Source of the DNA: Oceanibacterium hippocampi
GTDB taxonomy: Bacteria > Pseudomonadota > Alphaproteobacteria > Sneathiellales > Sneathiellaceae
DNA length: 64,000 nucleotides
Direction of reading: 5' to 3'
NCBI RefSeq assembly: GCF_900172325.1
Contig: NZ_FWFR01000001.1
Location: 62,001-126,000, forward strand
The notes beneath the pieces were generated by a model, which was not told where the DNA came from, searched no databases, and saw nothing but the letters and a program-made list of their open reading frames with translations. Below, piece by piece: positions 16,773 to 25,343 of the stretch. Position numbers and translations under genes: made by a program. Within the stretch, counting starts at the first letter, position 1; every line of letters starts with the position of its first letter.

Positions 16773-17963
16773 ATGACGACAGCCCGCCGCCACATCCTGC
16801 TCGCCTGGCTGTTCCTCGCCGCCGGGGCCTCCGCCTCGCCCGCCTGTGCCGGGGCGCTGACCGACTGGTTCGCCGTCGACGACGCGGTCGCCCACGACTG
16901 GCGCCACCTGACGACCGACGACGGAAAATCGGTGACATTGTTCCGGGCCGATGCGGGGGACGCGCCCTCGAAACGCATCTTCGTGCTCTACACGAAGCGC
17001 TCCTCTGCCTATGACACCGCGATCAGCCGTGTTCTGCGTGTCCTGGCCCAGAAGGATGTCGATGCCAGCGTCACAGCCGCCATCTTCGACGGCGACGCGG
17101 CCGGGGGCGAACGACTGATCGCCGAGGCCGTCGCTCAGCGTTACGACCTGATCTACAGCATGGGCTCCGCGGCGACCGCCTTCATGCATGACCGCTTCAT
17201 GGGCGGGCCGATCCCGGTGGTGACGATCTGCTCGAAGGATCCGGTCCTGCTCGGCCAGCTCGACGATTACGACAGCGGCAGCGGCAGGAACTTTGCCTAC
17301 ACCTCGCTGAACGTCCCGGTCGAGGTCCAACTCGCCTATCTGAACCGGCTCAGGCCCGATCTCAAGAACCTGGTGCTGCTCTATGCCGAGCAGAATGTGA
17401 GCGCGGTCGAAACCCAGGTCCGACCGATGGCGACCCTGGCCGCCGCCGCCGGGATCACGGTTCGCGAACTCGGCGTCGCCGAGCGCGGCAACGCCGGAGC
17501 GGAACTGGCCCTGCGGATCCCCGCCATGCTGACGAGCCTGCGAGAGAACGACCCCGAACTCGATGACAGCATCTTCTGGGTGACCGGGTCCACGTCGGTC
17601 TTTCGCGAAATCGCGACGATCAACGCCCATGCCGGGCCGGTGCCGGTGCTGTCGGTCGTGCCCGAGGTCGTTGCCGAGGGCGACGAGAGCGCCGTCATCT
17701 CGATCGGCGTCAGCTTTGAAAGCAACGCCCACCTGGCGGCGCTCTACGGGATCGCCGTGCTCGACGGCGCCGAGCCCGGCGCCATGCCGGTCGGCCTCGT
17801 CTCGCCGCCGGACATCGCGATCAATTTCCGCCGCGCCCGCCACATCGGACTTCGGGTGCCGTTCTCCTTCCTCGAGGGGGCGAGCACGATCTATGCCCCC
17901 GACGGCCGGGTCGTGCGCGAGAACGGCAAGAACCTCGCCAGGAAGTTGCCTTCCGACGGCTGA
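16773..17963 (+). CDS. ABC-type periplasmic substrate-binding protein (TrpX/ABC_sub_bind-like), orphan
   Basis: This exported protein has 396 residues and a signal peptide at about 1-27 (ILLAWLFLAAGASASPACAGA). The rest resembles the PF04392/TrpX class of type I periplasmic binding proteins: RYDLIYSMGSAATAFMHDRF, IPVVTICSKDPVLL, AYLNRLRPDLKNLVLLYAEQN and a late INFRRARHIGLRVPFSFLEGA. No ABC permease or ATPase accompanies it. It instead follows the sensor-MFS gene after 4 bases. It may present a ligand to the sensor domains of that protein, or bind the exported or imported product. The fold assignment is moderately sure; the role is inference. Confidence 0.8.
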   Translation: MTTARRHILLAWLFLAAGASASPACAGALTDWFAVDDAVAHDWRHLTTDDGKSVTLFRADAGDAPSKRIFVLYTKRSSAYDTAISRVLRVLAQKDVDASVTAAIFDGDAAGGERLIAEAVAQRYDLIYSMGSAATAFMHDRFMGGPIPVVTICSKDPVLLGQLDDYDSGSGRNFAYTSLNVPVEVQLAYLNRLRPDLKNLVLLYAEQNVSAVETQVRPMATLAAAAGITVRELGVAERGNAGAELALRIPAMLTSLRENDPELDDSIFWVTGSTSVFREIATINAHAGPVPVLSVVPEVVAEGDESAVISIGVSFESNAHLAALYGIAVLDGAEPGAMPVGLVSPPDIAINFRRARHIGLRVPFSFLEGASTIYAPDGRVVRENGKNLARKLPSDG

Positions 17964-17976
17964 CGCGCCGCTGCCG

Positions 17977-18870
17977 CTATTCCGCCCGCAGGTAACCGCG
18001 CAATGCCTCCGCCAGGTGGTCATAGAGGCGGCGCACCGGGCGGTTCAGCCGCAGGTTGCCATGCATGACCAGCCACATTTCCATCGTCGGCCGGAAATCG
18101 TCCGGCAGGACAGGCAGCAACGCGGGATCGCGTGCGGCAAGCGGGACCTGCATGCCGCCGATTCCGGCCCCGGCCCGTAGCAGGGCGTGCTGCGCAAGCT
18201 CGCTGTCTGTACGGAAGGCCAGCCGCTCGCGCTGCATGTCCGGCGCATGGTCACGGAACAGCCGGCCGAGCAGCGCGTCATCGTCCGGCCCGATCAGCGT
18301 GTGTCCGGCAAGATCGGCGACAGTCTTCGGCAGGCCGTGACGGCGGGCATAGTCGCGATGGGCGAAGAGTCCGAGACTGACCGTACCGAGCTTCTGCGCG
18401 ACATAGCTCGCCTGCGTCGGCCGGATCATGCGCACGGCAATGTCGGCCTCGCGCCGTCCCAGATCCTCGTTCCGGTTCGAGAGCGCGAGTTCAACCGCGA
18501 TCCCCGGGTTGTCAGCGCCGAAACCGGCGAGTACCGCGGGCAGGATTTCGGCGCCGATCACGTTGCTGGCCGTGACCCGGACCGTCCCGCCCTCTTCCGC
18601 CCCGGCGCCCGAGATCGCCCGGCCGATCGCTGCCCGTGCCGCCGCCATCGATGCCGCATGCGGGGCGAGCAGTTGTGCCGCTTCGGTCGGCGCCAGGCCA
18701 TGGCGCGAGCGTACGAACAGGGTCGTCCCGTGCGCCGTTTCCAGGGCGTCGATCCGGCGTCCGACCGTCGGCTGCGTACTGCCGAGCAGGCGTGCCGCAC
18801 CCGACAGCGAGCGGGCGCGGAAGACCGCGTGGAAGGCGCGATAAAGGTCCCAGTCGTCGGTTCGGCTCAT
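17977..18870 (-). CDS. LysR-family transcriptional regulator
   Basis: This DNA-binding regulator has 297 residues. The winged-helix N-terminus reads DLYRAFHAVFRARSLSGAARLLGSTQPTVGRRIDALE, followed by a ligand-binding domain from about residue 90 (VRVTASNVIGAEILPAVLAGF). It is divergent from the epimerase gene across 95 AT-rich bases and is the likely regulator of that gene and of itself. It converges on the binding-protein gene to its left, with 13 bases between stops. The effector is unknown. Confidence 0.93.
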   Translation of the reverse strand: MSRTDDWDLYRAFHAVFRARSLSGAARLLGSTQPTVGRRIDALETAHGTTLFVRSRHGLAPTEAAQLLAPHAASMAAARAAIGRAISGAGAEEGGTVRVTASNVIGAEILPAVLAGFGADNPGIAVELALSNRNEDLGRREADIAVRMIRPTQASYVAQKLGTVSLGLFAHRDYARRHGLPKTVADLAGHTLIGPDDDALLGRLFRDHAPDMQRERLAFRTDSELAQHALLRAGAGIGGMQVPLAARDPALLPVLPDDFRPTMEMWLVMHGNLRLNRPVRRLYDHLAEALRGYLRAE

Positions 18871-18965
18871 TATTCATTCTTGTATATCTACTGGTCATTC
18901 TTAGCCAATTGATATTCATTCATGATGGCTCGATCCTGTCGGGGAACCGGCTACGGAGGGAACCC
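18871..18965. promoter_or_regulatory. LysR/epimerase divergent promoter with TATTCATTC direct repeats
   Basis: The 95-base gap is AT-rich. TATTCATTC occurs at 18871-18879 and again at 18913-18921, exactly 42 bases apart, about four helical turns. A related GTCATTCTT lies between them near 18894. The spacing suits a LysR protein contacting two sites on one face of the DNA. GGAGGG near 18957 serves the rightward gene. Confidence 0.45.
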
Positions 18966-19934
18966 ATGCCAGACACGATCCTCATCATCGGCGCGACGGG
19001 CGGCCTCGGCGGTGCCGCGACGGCGGTCTTTCACCGGCACGGATGGCGGGTCCGCGCGCTGCATCGCGACCCCGTGGCGGCACAGCGGAAGCGGCCCGAT
19101 CTCGAACATGTCGACTGGCGGGCTGGCGACGCGATGACCGCCGCCGATGTCCGGCGCTCGGCGGCGGGCGCGGCGGTCGTCCTGCATGCGGCGAACCCGC
19201 CGGGCTACCGCAACTGGCGGAAGCTCGCCCTGCCGATGCTGGCGCACGCGGCGGACGCCGCCGAGGCGGAAGGGGCCCGACTGATCCTCCCCGGCAATGT
19301 CTACAATTTCGGGCCGGACGCCTGGCCCGTCCTGGCCGAGGACGCGCCGCAGCATCCGGCAACCCGGAAAGGCCGCATCCGGGTCGAGATGGAGGCCGAT
19401 CTCGAAGCGAGGTCGGCCCGGGGCTTGCGGGTCCTGATCGTGCGGGCCGGCGACTTTTTCGGCGCGGACGCGCCGGCCTCCTGGTTCCAGACCGTGATGG
19501 TCAAGCCCGGCAAACCACTGCGCAGCGTGACCTATCCGGGCCTGCCGGAGGTCGGTCACGCCTGGGCTTACCTTCCCGATCTGGCAGAGACCATGGTCCG
19601 GCTCGCCGAGCGTGAGGACGCACTGCCCCGTTTCGCCCGCTTTCATTTCGGCGGACATTATCTGGAGCGCGGGATCGGCCTCGCGGAAACGATCCGCGAA
19701 ACAGCCGGAAGGCCCGAGGCGCCCATCCGTCGCTTCCCCTGGCCGCTGGTGACGTTACTGTCTCCGGTCGTGCCGCTGTTCCGCGAGATCGGTGAGATGC
19801 GCTATCTCTGGCAAGAGGCAATCCGGCTCGACAACCGGTCGCTGCTGTCGTTTCTCGGCAGCGAACCGCATACCCCGCTGGCCGATGCAGTACGGACGTC
19901 GCTCGCCGGACTGGGCTGCCTGGAGGCTCGCTAG
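18966..19934 (+). CDS. NAD(P)-dependent epimerase/dehydratase family protein
   Basis: This cytoplasmic short-chain dehydrogenase-like protein has 322 residues. It starts with a Rossmann dinucleotide motif, ILIIGATGGLGGAATAVFHRHG, at about 5-26. It resembles extended/atypical SDRs in VVLHAANPPGYRNW and LPGNVYNFGPD. The usual catalytic YxxxK is not obvious; the region after VYNFGP has HPATRKGRIRVEME, typical of atypical epimerase-like members. The ATG at 18966 follows a GGAGGG ribosome site. It is divergent from the LysR gene and probably controlled by it. The substrate is unknown. Confidence 0.85.
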   Translation: MPDTILIIGATGGLGGAATAVFHRHGWRVRALHRDPVAAQRKRPDLEHVDWRAGDAMTAADVRRSAAGAAVVLHAANPPGYRNWRKLALPMLAHAADAAEAEGARLILPGNVYNFGPDAWPVLAEDAPQHPATRKGRIRVEMEADLEARSARGLRVLIVRAGDFFGADAPASWFQTVMVKPGKPLRSVTYPGLPEVGHAWAYLPDLAETMVRLAEREDALPRFARFHFGGHYLERGIGLAETIRETAGRPEAPIRRFPWPLVTLLSPVVPLFREIGEMRYLWQEAIRLDNRSLLSFLGSEPHTPLADAVRTSLAGLGCLEAR

Positions 19935-19941
19935 CGGCGTC

Positions 19942-22197
19942 TCAGATTGCGCTGCGGATCGACCCGGCGCCACCGGCGATCTTGGCGGGCAGGCCGGCGA
20001 CAACCGTCTCGCTCTGCGCCGCCGCCCCCGTTTCCTTGTCGGTCAGCGTCTCGCAGGCGATCCGTTCGCGACAGCGCCGGATCATCTCGGTCGACGGGCG
20101 GTCGGACCCGCCGCGAAGCTCGATCACCGTCTGGAAATGCTCGATCGCCGGCTTGTAGCGCCGATTGCGCATCTGTTCGAGGCCCTGCTCGTAGACGGTG
20201 ATCCAGCCGAAGTCGGCGGTCGGACTGACCGTGTCCTGCATGGCCAGAAGCTCGTAGACGGCCTGAACCTCTTCGCGGCCCTTGACCGCGACATGGTCGA
20301 GCTTGCGGGCGATGATGTCGTATTTCGCGATTTCATAGGTCGCCGGCCCGATCATGATCTCGGTGCCGTAGTCCTTGTTCAGCCCTTCCAGCCGGGCCGC
20401 GAGATTCACCGGGTCGCCGACCACGGTATAATCGAGTTTTTCCTGCGAGCCGATGTTGCCGACGATCACCCGGCCGGAATTGATGCCGATCCGGGCGCGG
20501 AATTCCGGGCGCCCCTCGCGCGCCCATTCGATACGCATCACCTCGAGCAGGCGCTGGCAGTTGAGCGCCGCGCGGCAGGCCGCCACGGCATGTTCGTCGT
20601 CCGGCCGCGGGGCACCCCAGAAGGCCATGATCGCATCGCCGATATACTTGTCGATGGTACCGCGATTGACCGCGATCTCGCGCGACATGGCGGTCAGGTA
20701 GTCGGCGAGATGCGGCAGGATCCGATGCCCCATCCGCTCGGTCAGTTCGGTGAAGCCGGCGAGATCGCTGAACATGATGGTGAGCGTCTTCCGCTCGCCG
20801 CCCGGCTCGGCCAGGATGCCGCGTGCGGTCAACTGGCGGACCAGCTCCGTCGGCAGGTATTTCCGGAACGAACCGAGCCCCCGGCTCATCTGGTATATCG
20901 CGGCGGAAAGCCGGTCGATCTCGCTGACGATCGAACGTTCCTCGCTGACCGCGTCGAGTTCGAAGCGCTCGACCCGGCTCGCCTGTCCGATCATCCGGTT
21001 GAGCGGACGCACGAACAGCAACTGCGAGACCAGGATCGCCGCCAGCGCGACGATCGCGATCGCCGCGGCCAGCGCGTAAATCAGCTTCCTCGTGTTCTCA
21101 TTCACCCGGGTCAGGAAATCGCTTTCGGGGACCACGGTACCGATCAGCCAGTCGCCGTGACCGACCGGGGCGAAGGTCACGAAATAGTCGTCGCCGCTGG
21201 CCGGGTCGCGATAGGTGGTCTGGCGGGTCTCCCGGAGACTGGCGAGCGGGACATGACCGCTTTGCAGGGCGGCGCTGGCGATCCGCAACAGCGGTTGCCA
21301 GGAACTGCCGAGCGTGCGCAGCGCCGCCCGCTCGCCGTCGCCCGCCTGGCTCAGCACCTCGTCGGTATCGGGAAAGGCGATGAGCTCGCCCTCGCCGTTC
21401 ATGATGAAGGCGGTGCCGTGCTCGCCGACGGAAATCGTCTTCAGGTAGAGCGACAGGCGCTCGAGCTCGATCGCGATCGACACGACGCCGGCGAATTCAC
21501 CGTCGATATCGAGCGCGAGGGCCGTGTTGATTCCCGGCTTGCCGCTCGACGCGAAGACGTAGACGTCCGTCCAGATCGGACCCGACGTCGCGGTCGCGAG
21601 CTTGTACCACTCGCGATCCGGCGAGTAATAGTCGTTCGTGGCGTCCTTGGTCTGGGTGAAATAGAGCTCGTGGCCGTCGCGGACATAGAAGTCGGTCTGG
21701 CGAAACGCCTGTTCCCGTGCCGGATCCCAGCGGCTGGTCGCGACCCGGAAATTGACGTTGTCGCGGCGCTGGGCACCGAAGAATCCACCGTCGGGATAGC
21801 CGAAGCTGACCCAGGAGAAATGCGAGGACGCCTCGAGGAAGGACAGGAACAGCTCGCGGCGCCGGCGCGGATCCTCGATATCGACGGTCCCTTTCGCCAG
21901 CAGGTCGTGCAGCGTCGTCTGGGCGGATTCCGCCTCGGCGAACAGGCCCTGCACCTCCGACTTGATGCCGCCAATGATCTCGCCGTTGAGCTGGCGCGCG
22001 ATGTCGGCGACATTCTGCCGGGCGGTATATTGCCAGGGGATGTGAACGGCCGCCGCGGCCAGCGCGACGGTCACCAGGACCACGAGGATCAGACTGCTTT
22101 GCAGGCCGATACGGAACCGCCGTTCGGGGCGGCCCGTATTGCCGGCCACCTCCGGCCCATCGTCGGCCTGCGCCTTGTTGTAAATGTCGGTCTGCAT
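19942..22197 (-). CDS. Class III adenylate/guanylate cyclase with Cache sensor and HAMP-like linker
   Basis: This membrane receptor cyclase has 751 residues. A membrane segment lies at about 32-52 and a large extracytoplasmic Cache-type sensor at about 60-360, with PDREWYKLATATSGPIWTDVY typical of dCache_1. A second membrane segment at about 364-388 leads into a HAMP-like stretch. The class III catalytic domain follows from about 460, with the metal-binding aspartates in FSDLAGFTELTE (near 474) and GDAIMAFWG (near 517) and a late VVGDPVNLAARLEGL. The substrate-selecting residues suggest ATP, but this is not certain. The start at 22197 is chosen at the beginning of a plausible N-terminus behind GGGGAAG; the frame is open further up. 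It converges on the epimerase gene, with 7 bases between stops. Its cyclic nucleotide could reach the SulP-cNMP protein. Confidence 0.9.
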   Translation of the reverse strand: MQTDIYNKAQADDGPEVAGNTGRPERRFRIGLQSSLILVVLVTVALAAAAVHIPWQYTARQNVADIARQLNGEIIGGIKSEVQGLFAEAESAQTTLHDLLAKGTVDIEDPRRRRELFLSFLEASSHFSWVSFGYPDGGFFGAQRRDNVNFRVATSRWDPAREQAFRQTDFYVRDGHELYFTQTKDATNDYYSPDREWYKLATATSGPIWTDVYVFASSGKPGINTALALDIDGEFAGVVSIAIELERLSLYLKTISVGEHGTAFIMNGEGELIAFPDTDEVLSQAGDGERAALRTLGSSWQPLLRIASAALQSGHVPLASLRETRQTTYRDPASGDDYFVTFAPVGHGDWLIGTVVPESDFLTRVNENTRKLIYALAAAIAIVALAAILVSQLLFVRPLNRMIGQASRVERFELDAVSEERSIVSEIDRLSAAIYQMSRGLGSFRKYLPTELVRQLTARGILAEPGGERKTLTIMFSDLAGFTELTERMGHRILPHLADYLTAMSREIAVNRGTIDKYIGDAIMAFWGAPRPDDEHAVAACRAALNCQRLLEVMRIEWAREGRPEFRARIGINSGRVIVGNIGSQEKLDYTVVGDPVNLAARLEGLNKDYGTEIMIGPATYEIAKYDIIARKLDHVAVKGREEVQAVYELLAMQDTVSPTADFGWITVYEQGLEQMRNRRYKPAIEHFQTVIELRGGSDRPSTEMIRRCRERIACETLTDKETGAAAQSETVVAGLPAKIAGGAGSIRSAI

Positions 22198-22354
22198 GTC
22201 TTCCCCGCTCCGGCCGCCAGCCGGATTCGCAATTCCACGCACAGTCGAACAGACTTTGCTGAACAGCCCGTTAACGCGCCGTCGGGCGGCCGCGCCCTTT
22301 CCTGATGCGCCGCCGCGTGCTATCACCGCCGGCGCCGGGCCGACGCCGCGCGCT

Positions 22355-22371
22355 GCCGCCTTCGGGGCGGC
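22355..22371 (+). repeat. Small GC hairpin in the cyclase-prfC gap
   Basis: GCCGCC at 22355-22360 and GGCGGC at 22366-22371 pair around a 5-base loop, TTCGG. It sits about 80 bases upstream of the prfC start, in the 254-base divergent region between the cyclase and prfC. No gene is seen in that gap. The role of the hairpin is unknown and it may be incidental in GC-rich DNA. Confidence 0.3.
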
Positions 22372-22451
22372 GCCCCGGACATCGCCCGCCATGATCCGGC
22401 GGGAACAGCTGGCCCCGGGCCGCGATCAGTCGAATTGCTGGAGTTTGAGCC

Positions 22452-24059
22452 GTGTCACAGGCCGCCGCACTGCCCGTCAGGGGCGAAACCGCCGTTGCGA
22501 AACGGCGTACCTTCGCGATCATCTCGCACCCGGACGCGGGCAAGACGACGCTGACCGAGAAGCTGCTGCTGAACGGCGGCGCCATCCATCTTGCCGGCGA
22601 CGTCAAGGCACGCGGCGAGCGCCGCCGGGCGCGCTCTGACTGGATGGAGATCGAGCGCAAGCGCGGCATCTCGGTCACCACCTCGGTGATGACCTTCGAG
22701 GCCGGCGAGCATGTCTTCAACCTGCTCGACACGCCGGGCCACGAGGATTTCAGCGAGGACACCTATCGCACGCTGACGGCGGTCGACAGCGCCGTCATGG
22801 TGATCGACGCGGCCAAGGGTATCGAGCCGCAGACCCGCAAGCTGTTCGAGGTCTGCCGGCTGCGCGACGTGCCGATCGTCACCTTCATCAACAAGATGGA
22901 CCGCGAAGCCCGCGAGTCGCTGGAAATGCTCGACGAGATCGCCGAGACGCTGGCGCTCGACGTGACCCCGCTGCTCTGGCCGATCGGCATGGGGCGGAAC
23001 TTCCGCGGCTGCTACGACTTGGTGAACGACCGCCTGATGGTTTTCGCCGAGGCCGATCGCAAGCGCTTCGGCGCCGTCATCGCGTGCGAGGGACCGGACG
23101 ATGACAGGATCGGCCAGGTGCTCGATACCGAGGAGCATGCCAAGCTGGTCGAGGATATCGAGTTCGTCCGCGGCGTCTGCCCGCCCTTCGATCTCGAGGC
23201 GTATCGCGGCGGACACCTGACGCCGGTGCTCTTCGGCAGCGCGCTGCGCGATTTCGCCGTCACCGAACTGCTCGCGACCGTCGGCGCCTATGCCCCGCCG
23301 CCCCGGACCCAGCCGGCCGAGCCACGGGCCGTGACGCCCGAAGAGCCGGCCGTGACCGGATTCGTCTTCAAGGTCCAGGCCAACATGGATCCGAAGCATC
23401 GCGACCGGATCGCCTTCTTCCGCATCTGCTCGGGACGGTTCGAGCGCGGCATGAAGCTGACCCACGTGCGCAGCGGCAAGACGATGGCGGTGCATAACCC
23501 GATCTTCTTCTTCGCCCAGGACCGCGGTCTCGCCGAGGACGCCTATGCCGGCGACATCGTCGGCATTCCCAACCACGGTACGCTGCGCGTCGGCGATGCG
23601 CTGACCGAAGGCGAGGCGTTGCGCTTCACCGGCATCCCGAACTTCGCCCCGGAAATCCTCCGTCGCGTGCGCCTGCTCGATCCGATGCGGGCCAAGCATC
23701 TGCGCCGGGCGCTGGAGGATCTGGCGGAAGAAGGCGTCACCCAGATGTTCAAGCCGCTGATCGGCGCCGGCTGGATCGTCGGCGTCGTCGGCGCGCTGCA
23801 GCTCGACGTGCTGGCGGCGCGGATCGCCGCCGAATACGAGGTCGAGGCGAGTTTCGAGGCGGCCCCCTACGAGACCGCGCGCTGGGTCACCGCGGCCGAC
23901 GCCGGCGAAATGAAGCGCTTCATCGACAGCAACCAGGGCTCGATGGCCGAGGATCGTGACGACAATCCGGTCTTCATGGCACGGAACTCGTGGTCGCTCA
24001 CCCGGGCAATGCAGGACTGGCCGAAGATCACTTTCAGCGCCACCTGCGAGCGTTCGTAG
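22452..24059 (+). CDS. prfC: Peptide chain release factor 3
   Basis: This translational GTPase removes class I release factors from the ribosome after termination. It has 535 residues, the usual RF3 length. The G1 loop SHPDAGKTT lies at about 26-34, switch II is DTPGHEDFSEDTYR and G4 is NKMDR. RF3-specific blocks include RGISVTTSVMTFE, GCYDLVNDRLMVF and, near the end, AEDRDDNPVFMARNSWSL. The start is a GTG at 22452 preceded by GGAG; the N-terminal extension MSQAAALPVRGETAVAKRR is slightly longer than in E. coli. An M20 hydrolase gene follows after 9 bases, perhaps co-transcribed. Confidence 0.97.
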   Translation: MSQAAALPVRGETAVAKRRTFAIISHPDAGKTTLTEKLLLNGGAIHLAGDVKARGERRRARSDWMEIERKRGISVTTSVMTFEAGEHVFNLLDTPGHEDFSEDTYRTLTAVDSAVMVIDAAKGIEPQTRKLFEVCRLRDVPIVTFINKMDREARESLEMLDEIAETLALDVTPLLWPIGMGRNFRGCYDLVNDRLMVFAEADRKRFGAVIACEGPDDDRIGQVLDTEEHAKLVEDIEFVRGVCPPFDLEAYRGGHLTPVLFGSALRDFAVTELLATVGAYAPPPRTQPAEPRAVTPEEPAVTGFVFKVQANMDPKHRDRIAFFRICSGRFERGMKLTHVRSGKTMAVHNPIFFFAQDRGLAEDAYAGDIVGIPNHGTLRVGDALTEGEALRFTGIPNFAPEILRRVRLLDPMRAKHLRRALEDLAEEGVTQMFKPLIGAGWIVGVVGALQLDVLAARIAAEYEVEASFEAAPYETARWVTAADAGEMKRFIDSNQGSMAEDRDDNPVFMARNSWSLTRAMQDWPKITFSATCERS

Positions 24060-24068
24060 GCGGCGCCG

Positions 24069-25334
24069 ATGCGGAACGATCATCAGGCGGCGCGTGCCGC
24101 AGCGGCCGTCGATGAAAACAGGCTCTGGGCCACGCTCATGCAGTTGGCCGAGATCGGCGCGACGGCAAAGGGCGGGGTCCGCCGGCTCGCCTACTCGGCC
24201 GAGGATATCGCCGCCCGCAAGCTGCTGATCGCGGAAGCCCGCGACCGCGGCTACGTGGTGCTGGGCGACGCGATCGGCAATCTCTTCATCCGCCGGCCGG
24301 GCCGCCGCGACGATCTCGCCCCGGTGATGACCGGCAGCCATCTCGACAGCCAGCCGACCGGCGGCAGGTTCGACGGCGCCTATGGCGTCATCGCCGGTCT
24401 CGAGGCGCTCCGCGCGCTCGACGACGCGGGACTGGAAACGCTCCGCCCGATCGATGTCGTCGCCTGGGCAAACGAGGAAGGCAGCCGCTTCCAGCCGGGC
24501 ACCCTCGGCTCCGGCGCCTTCGCCGGAATCGTCGACTGGCGTGCCTTCGCCAAGGCGACCGACAGCGACGGCACGACCCTGGCGGACGCGCTTGCCGCCT
24601 GCCTCGCCGCCTTCCCCGATTTGCGACGGGCCGGGTTCGGCTATCCGATCCATGCCTATCTGGAAGCCCATATCGAGCAGGGCCCGATCCTCGAGGCCGA
24701 GGCGATGGAGGTCGGTATCGTCGAGGCGGTCCAGGGACTGCGCGGCTTCAGCATCGATATCGAGGGCATGGAAGCGCATGCCGGTACGACGCCCGAGCGC
24801 GACCGCAGGGACGCGATGACCGCCGCGATCGGCCTTATGGGCCAGCTCCGGGCGATCGCCGCCGATCCGGAGGATCGGCTCCGCTTCACCATCGGCCGCT
24901 TCGATCTCTATCCGAACTCGCCGAACACGACACCGAGCCGGGTTCATTTCTCCATCGACATGCGCCATCCGGAAGAAACCCGGCTCGACCGGCTGTCGGC
25001 CGAAATCGAGGCAATCGTCGCCGGTTACGCTGGCCCCTGCCGGGTCGCACTGGCCGTCGACCACCGGCTGCCCTGCCTGACCTTCACGCCACGCATCGTC
25101 GATCTGATCCGCGAGAGCGCGGCCGAGTCCGGCTGCCGTCACCGGGACATCTATTCCGGCGCCTCGCACGACGCGGTGAATATCGCGAAGCTGTGTCCGG
25201 CCGGGATGATCTTCGTGCCCTGCCGCGACGGGATCAGCCACAACGAGGCCGAATCGGCGACGCCCGAACATGCCGCCGCCGGCACCCGGGTGCTGGCCGC
25301 GAGCCTCGTCAAGCTGGCGAACGAGGCGGCCTGA
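24069..25334 (+). CDS. Zn-dependent M20-family amidohydrolase (N-carbamoyl-L-amino-acid hydrolase / allantoate amidohydrolase type)
   Basis: This cytoplasmic metal-dependent hydrolase has 421 residues and acts on N-carbamoyl amino acids, allantoate or related ureido compounds in its family. Metal ligands are visible in GSHLDSQPTGGRFDGAYG (His and Asp near 91-103), WANEEGSRF, AHIEQGPILE and the final CRDGISHNEAE. The internal dimerisation domain starts near VQGLRGFSIDIEGMEAHAGTTP. Hydantoinase, ureidoglycolate or allantoinase partners are absent, so the true substrate is open. It follows prfC by 9 bases and converges on the ABC exporter operon. Confidence 0.9.
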   Translation: MRNDHQAARAAAAVDENRLWATLMQLAEIGATAKGGVRRLAYSAEDIAARKLLIAEARDRGYVVLGDAIGNLFIRRPGRRDDLAPVMTGSHLDSQPTGGRFDGAYGVIAGLEALRALDDAGLETLRPIDVVAWANEEGSRFQPGTLGSGAFAGIVDWRAFAKATDSDGTTLADALAACLAAFPDLRRAGFGYPIHAYLEAHIEQGPILEAEAMEVGIVEAVQGLRGFSIDIEGMEAHAGTTPERDRRDAMTAAIGLMGQLRAIAADPEDRLRFTIGRFDLYPNSPNTTPSRVHFSIDMRHPEETRLDRLSAEIEAIVAGYAGPCRVALAVDHRLPCLTFTPRIVDLIRESAAESGCRHRDIYSGASHDAVNIAKLCPAGMIFVPCRDGISHNEAESATPEHAAAGTRVLAASLVKLANEAA

Positions 25335-25343
25335 GCGATCGGC

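Noticed and set aside
22455..25271. Long minus-strand open frame opposite prfC and the M20 hydrolase
   Set aside because: Both opposite genes have unmistakable family motifs. The antisense product has none and would span two genes.
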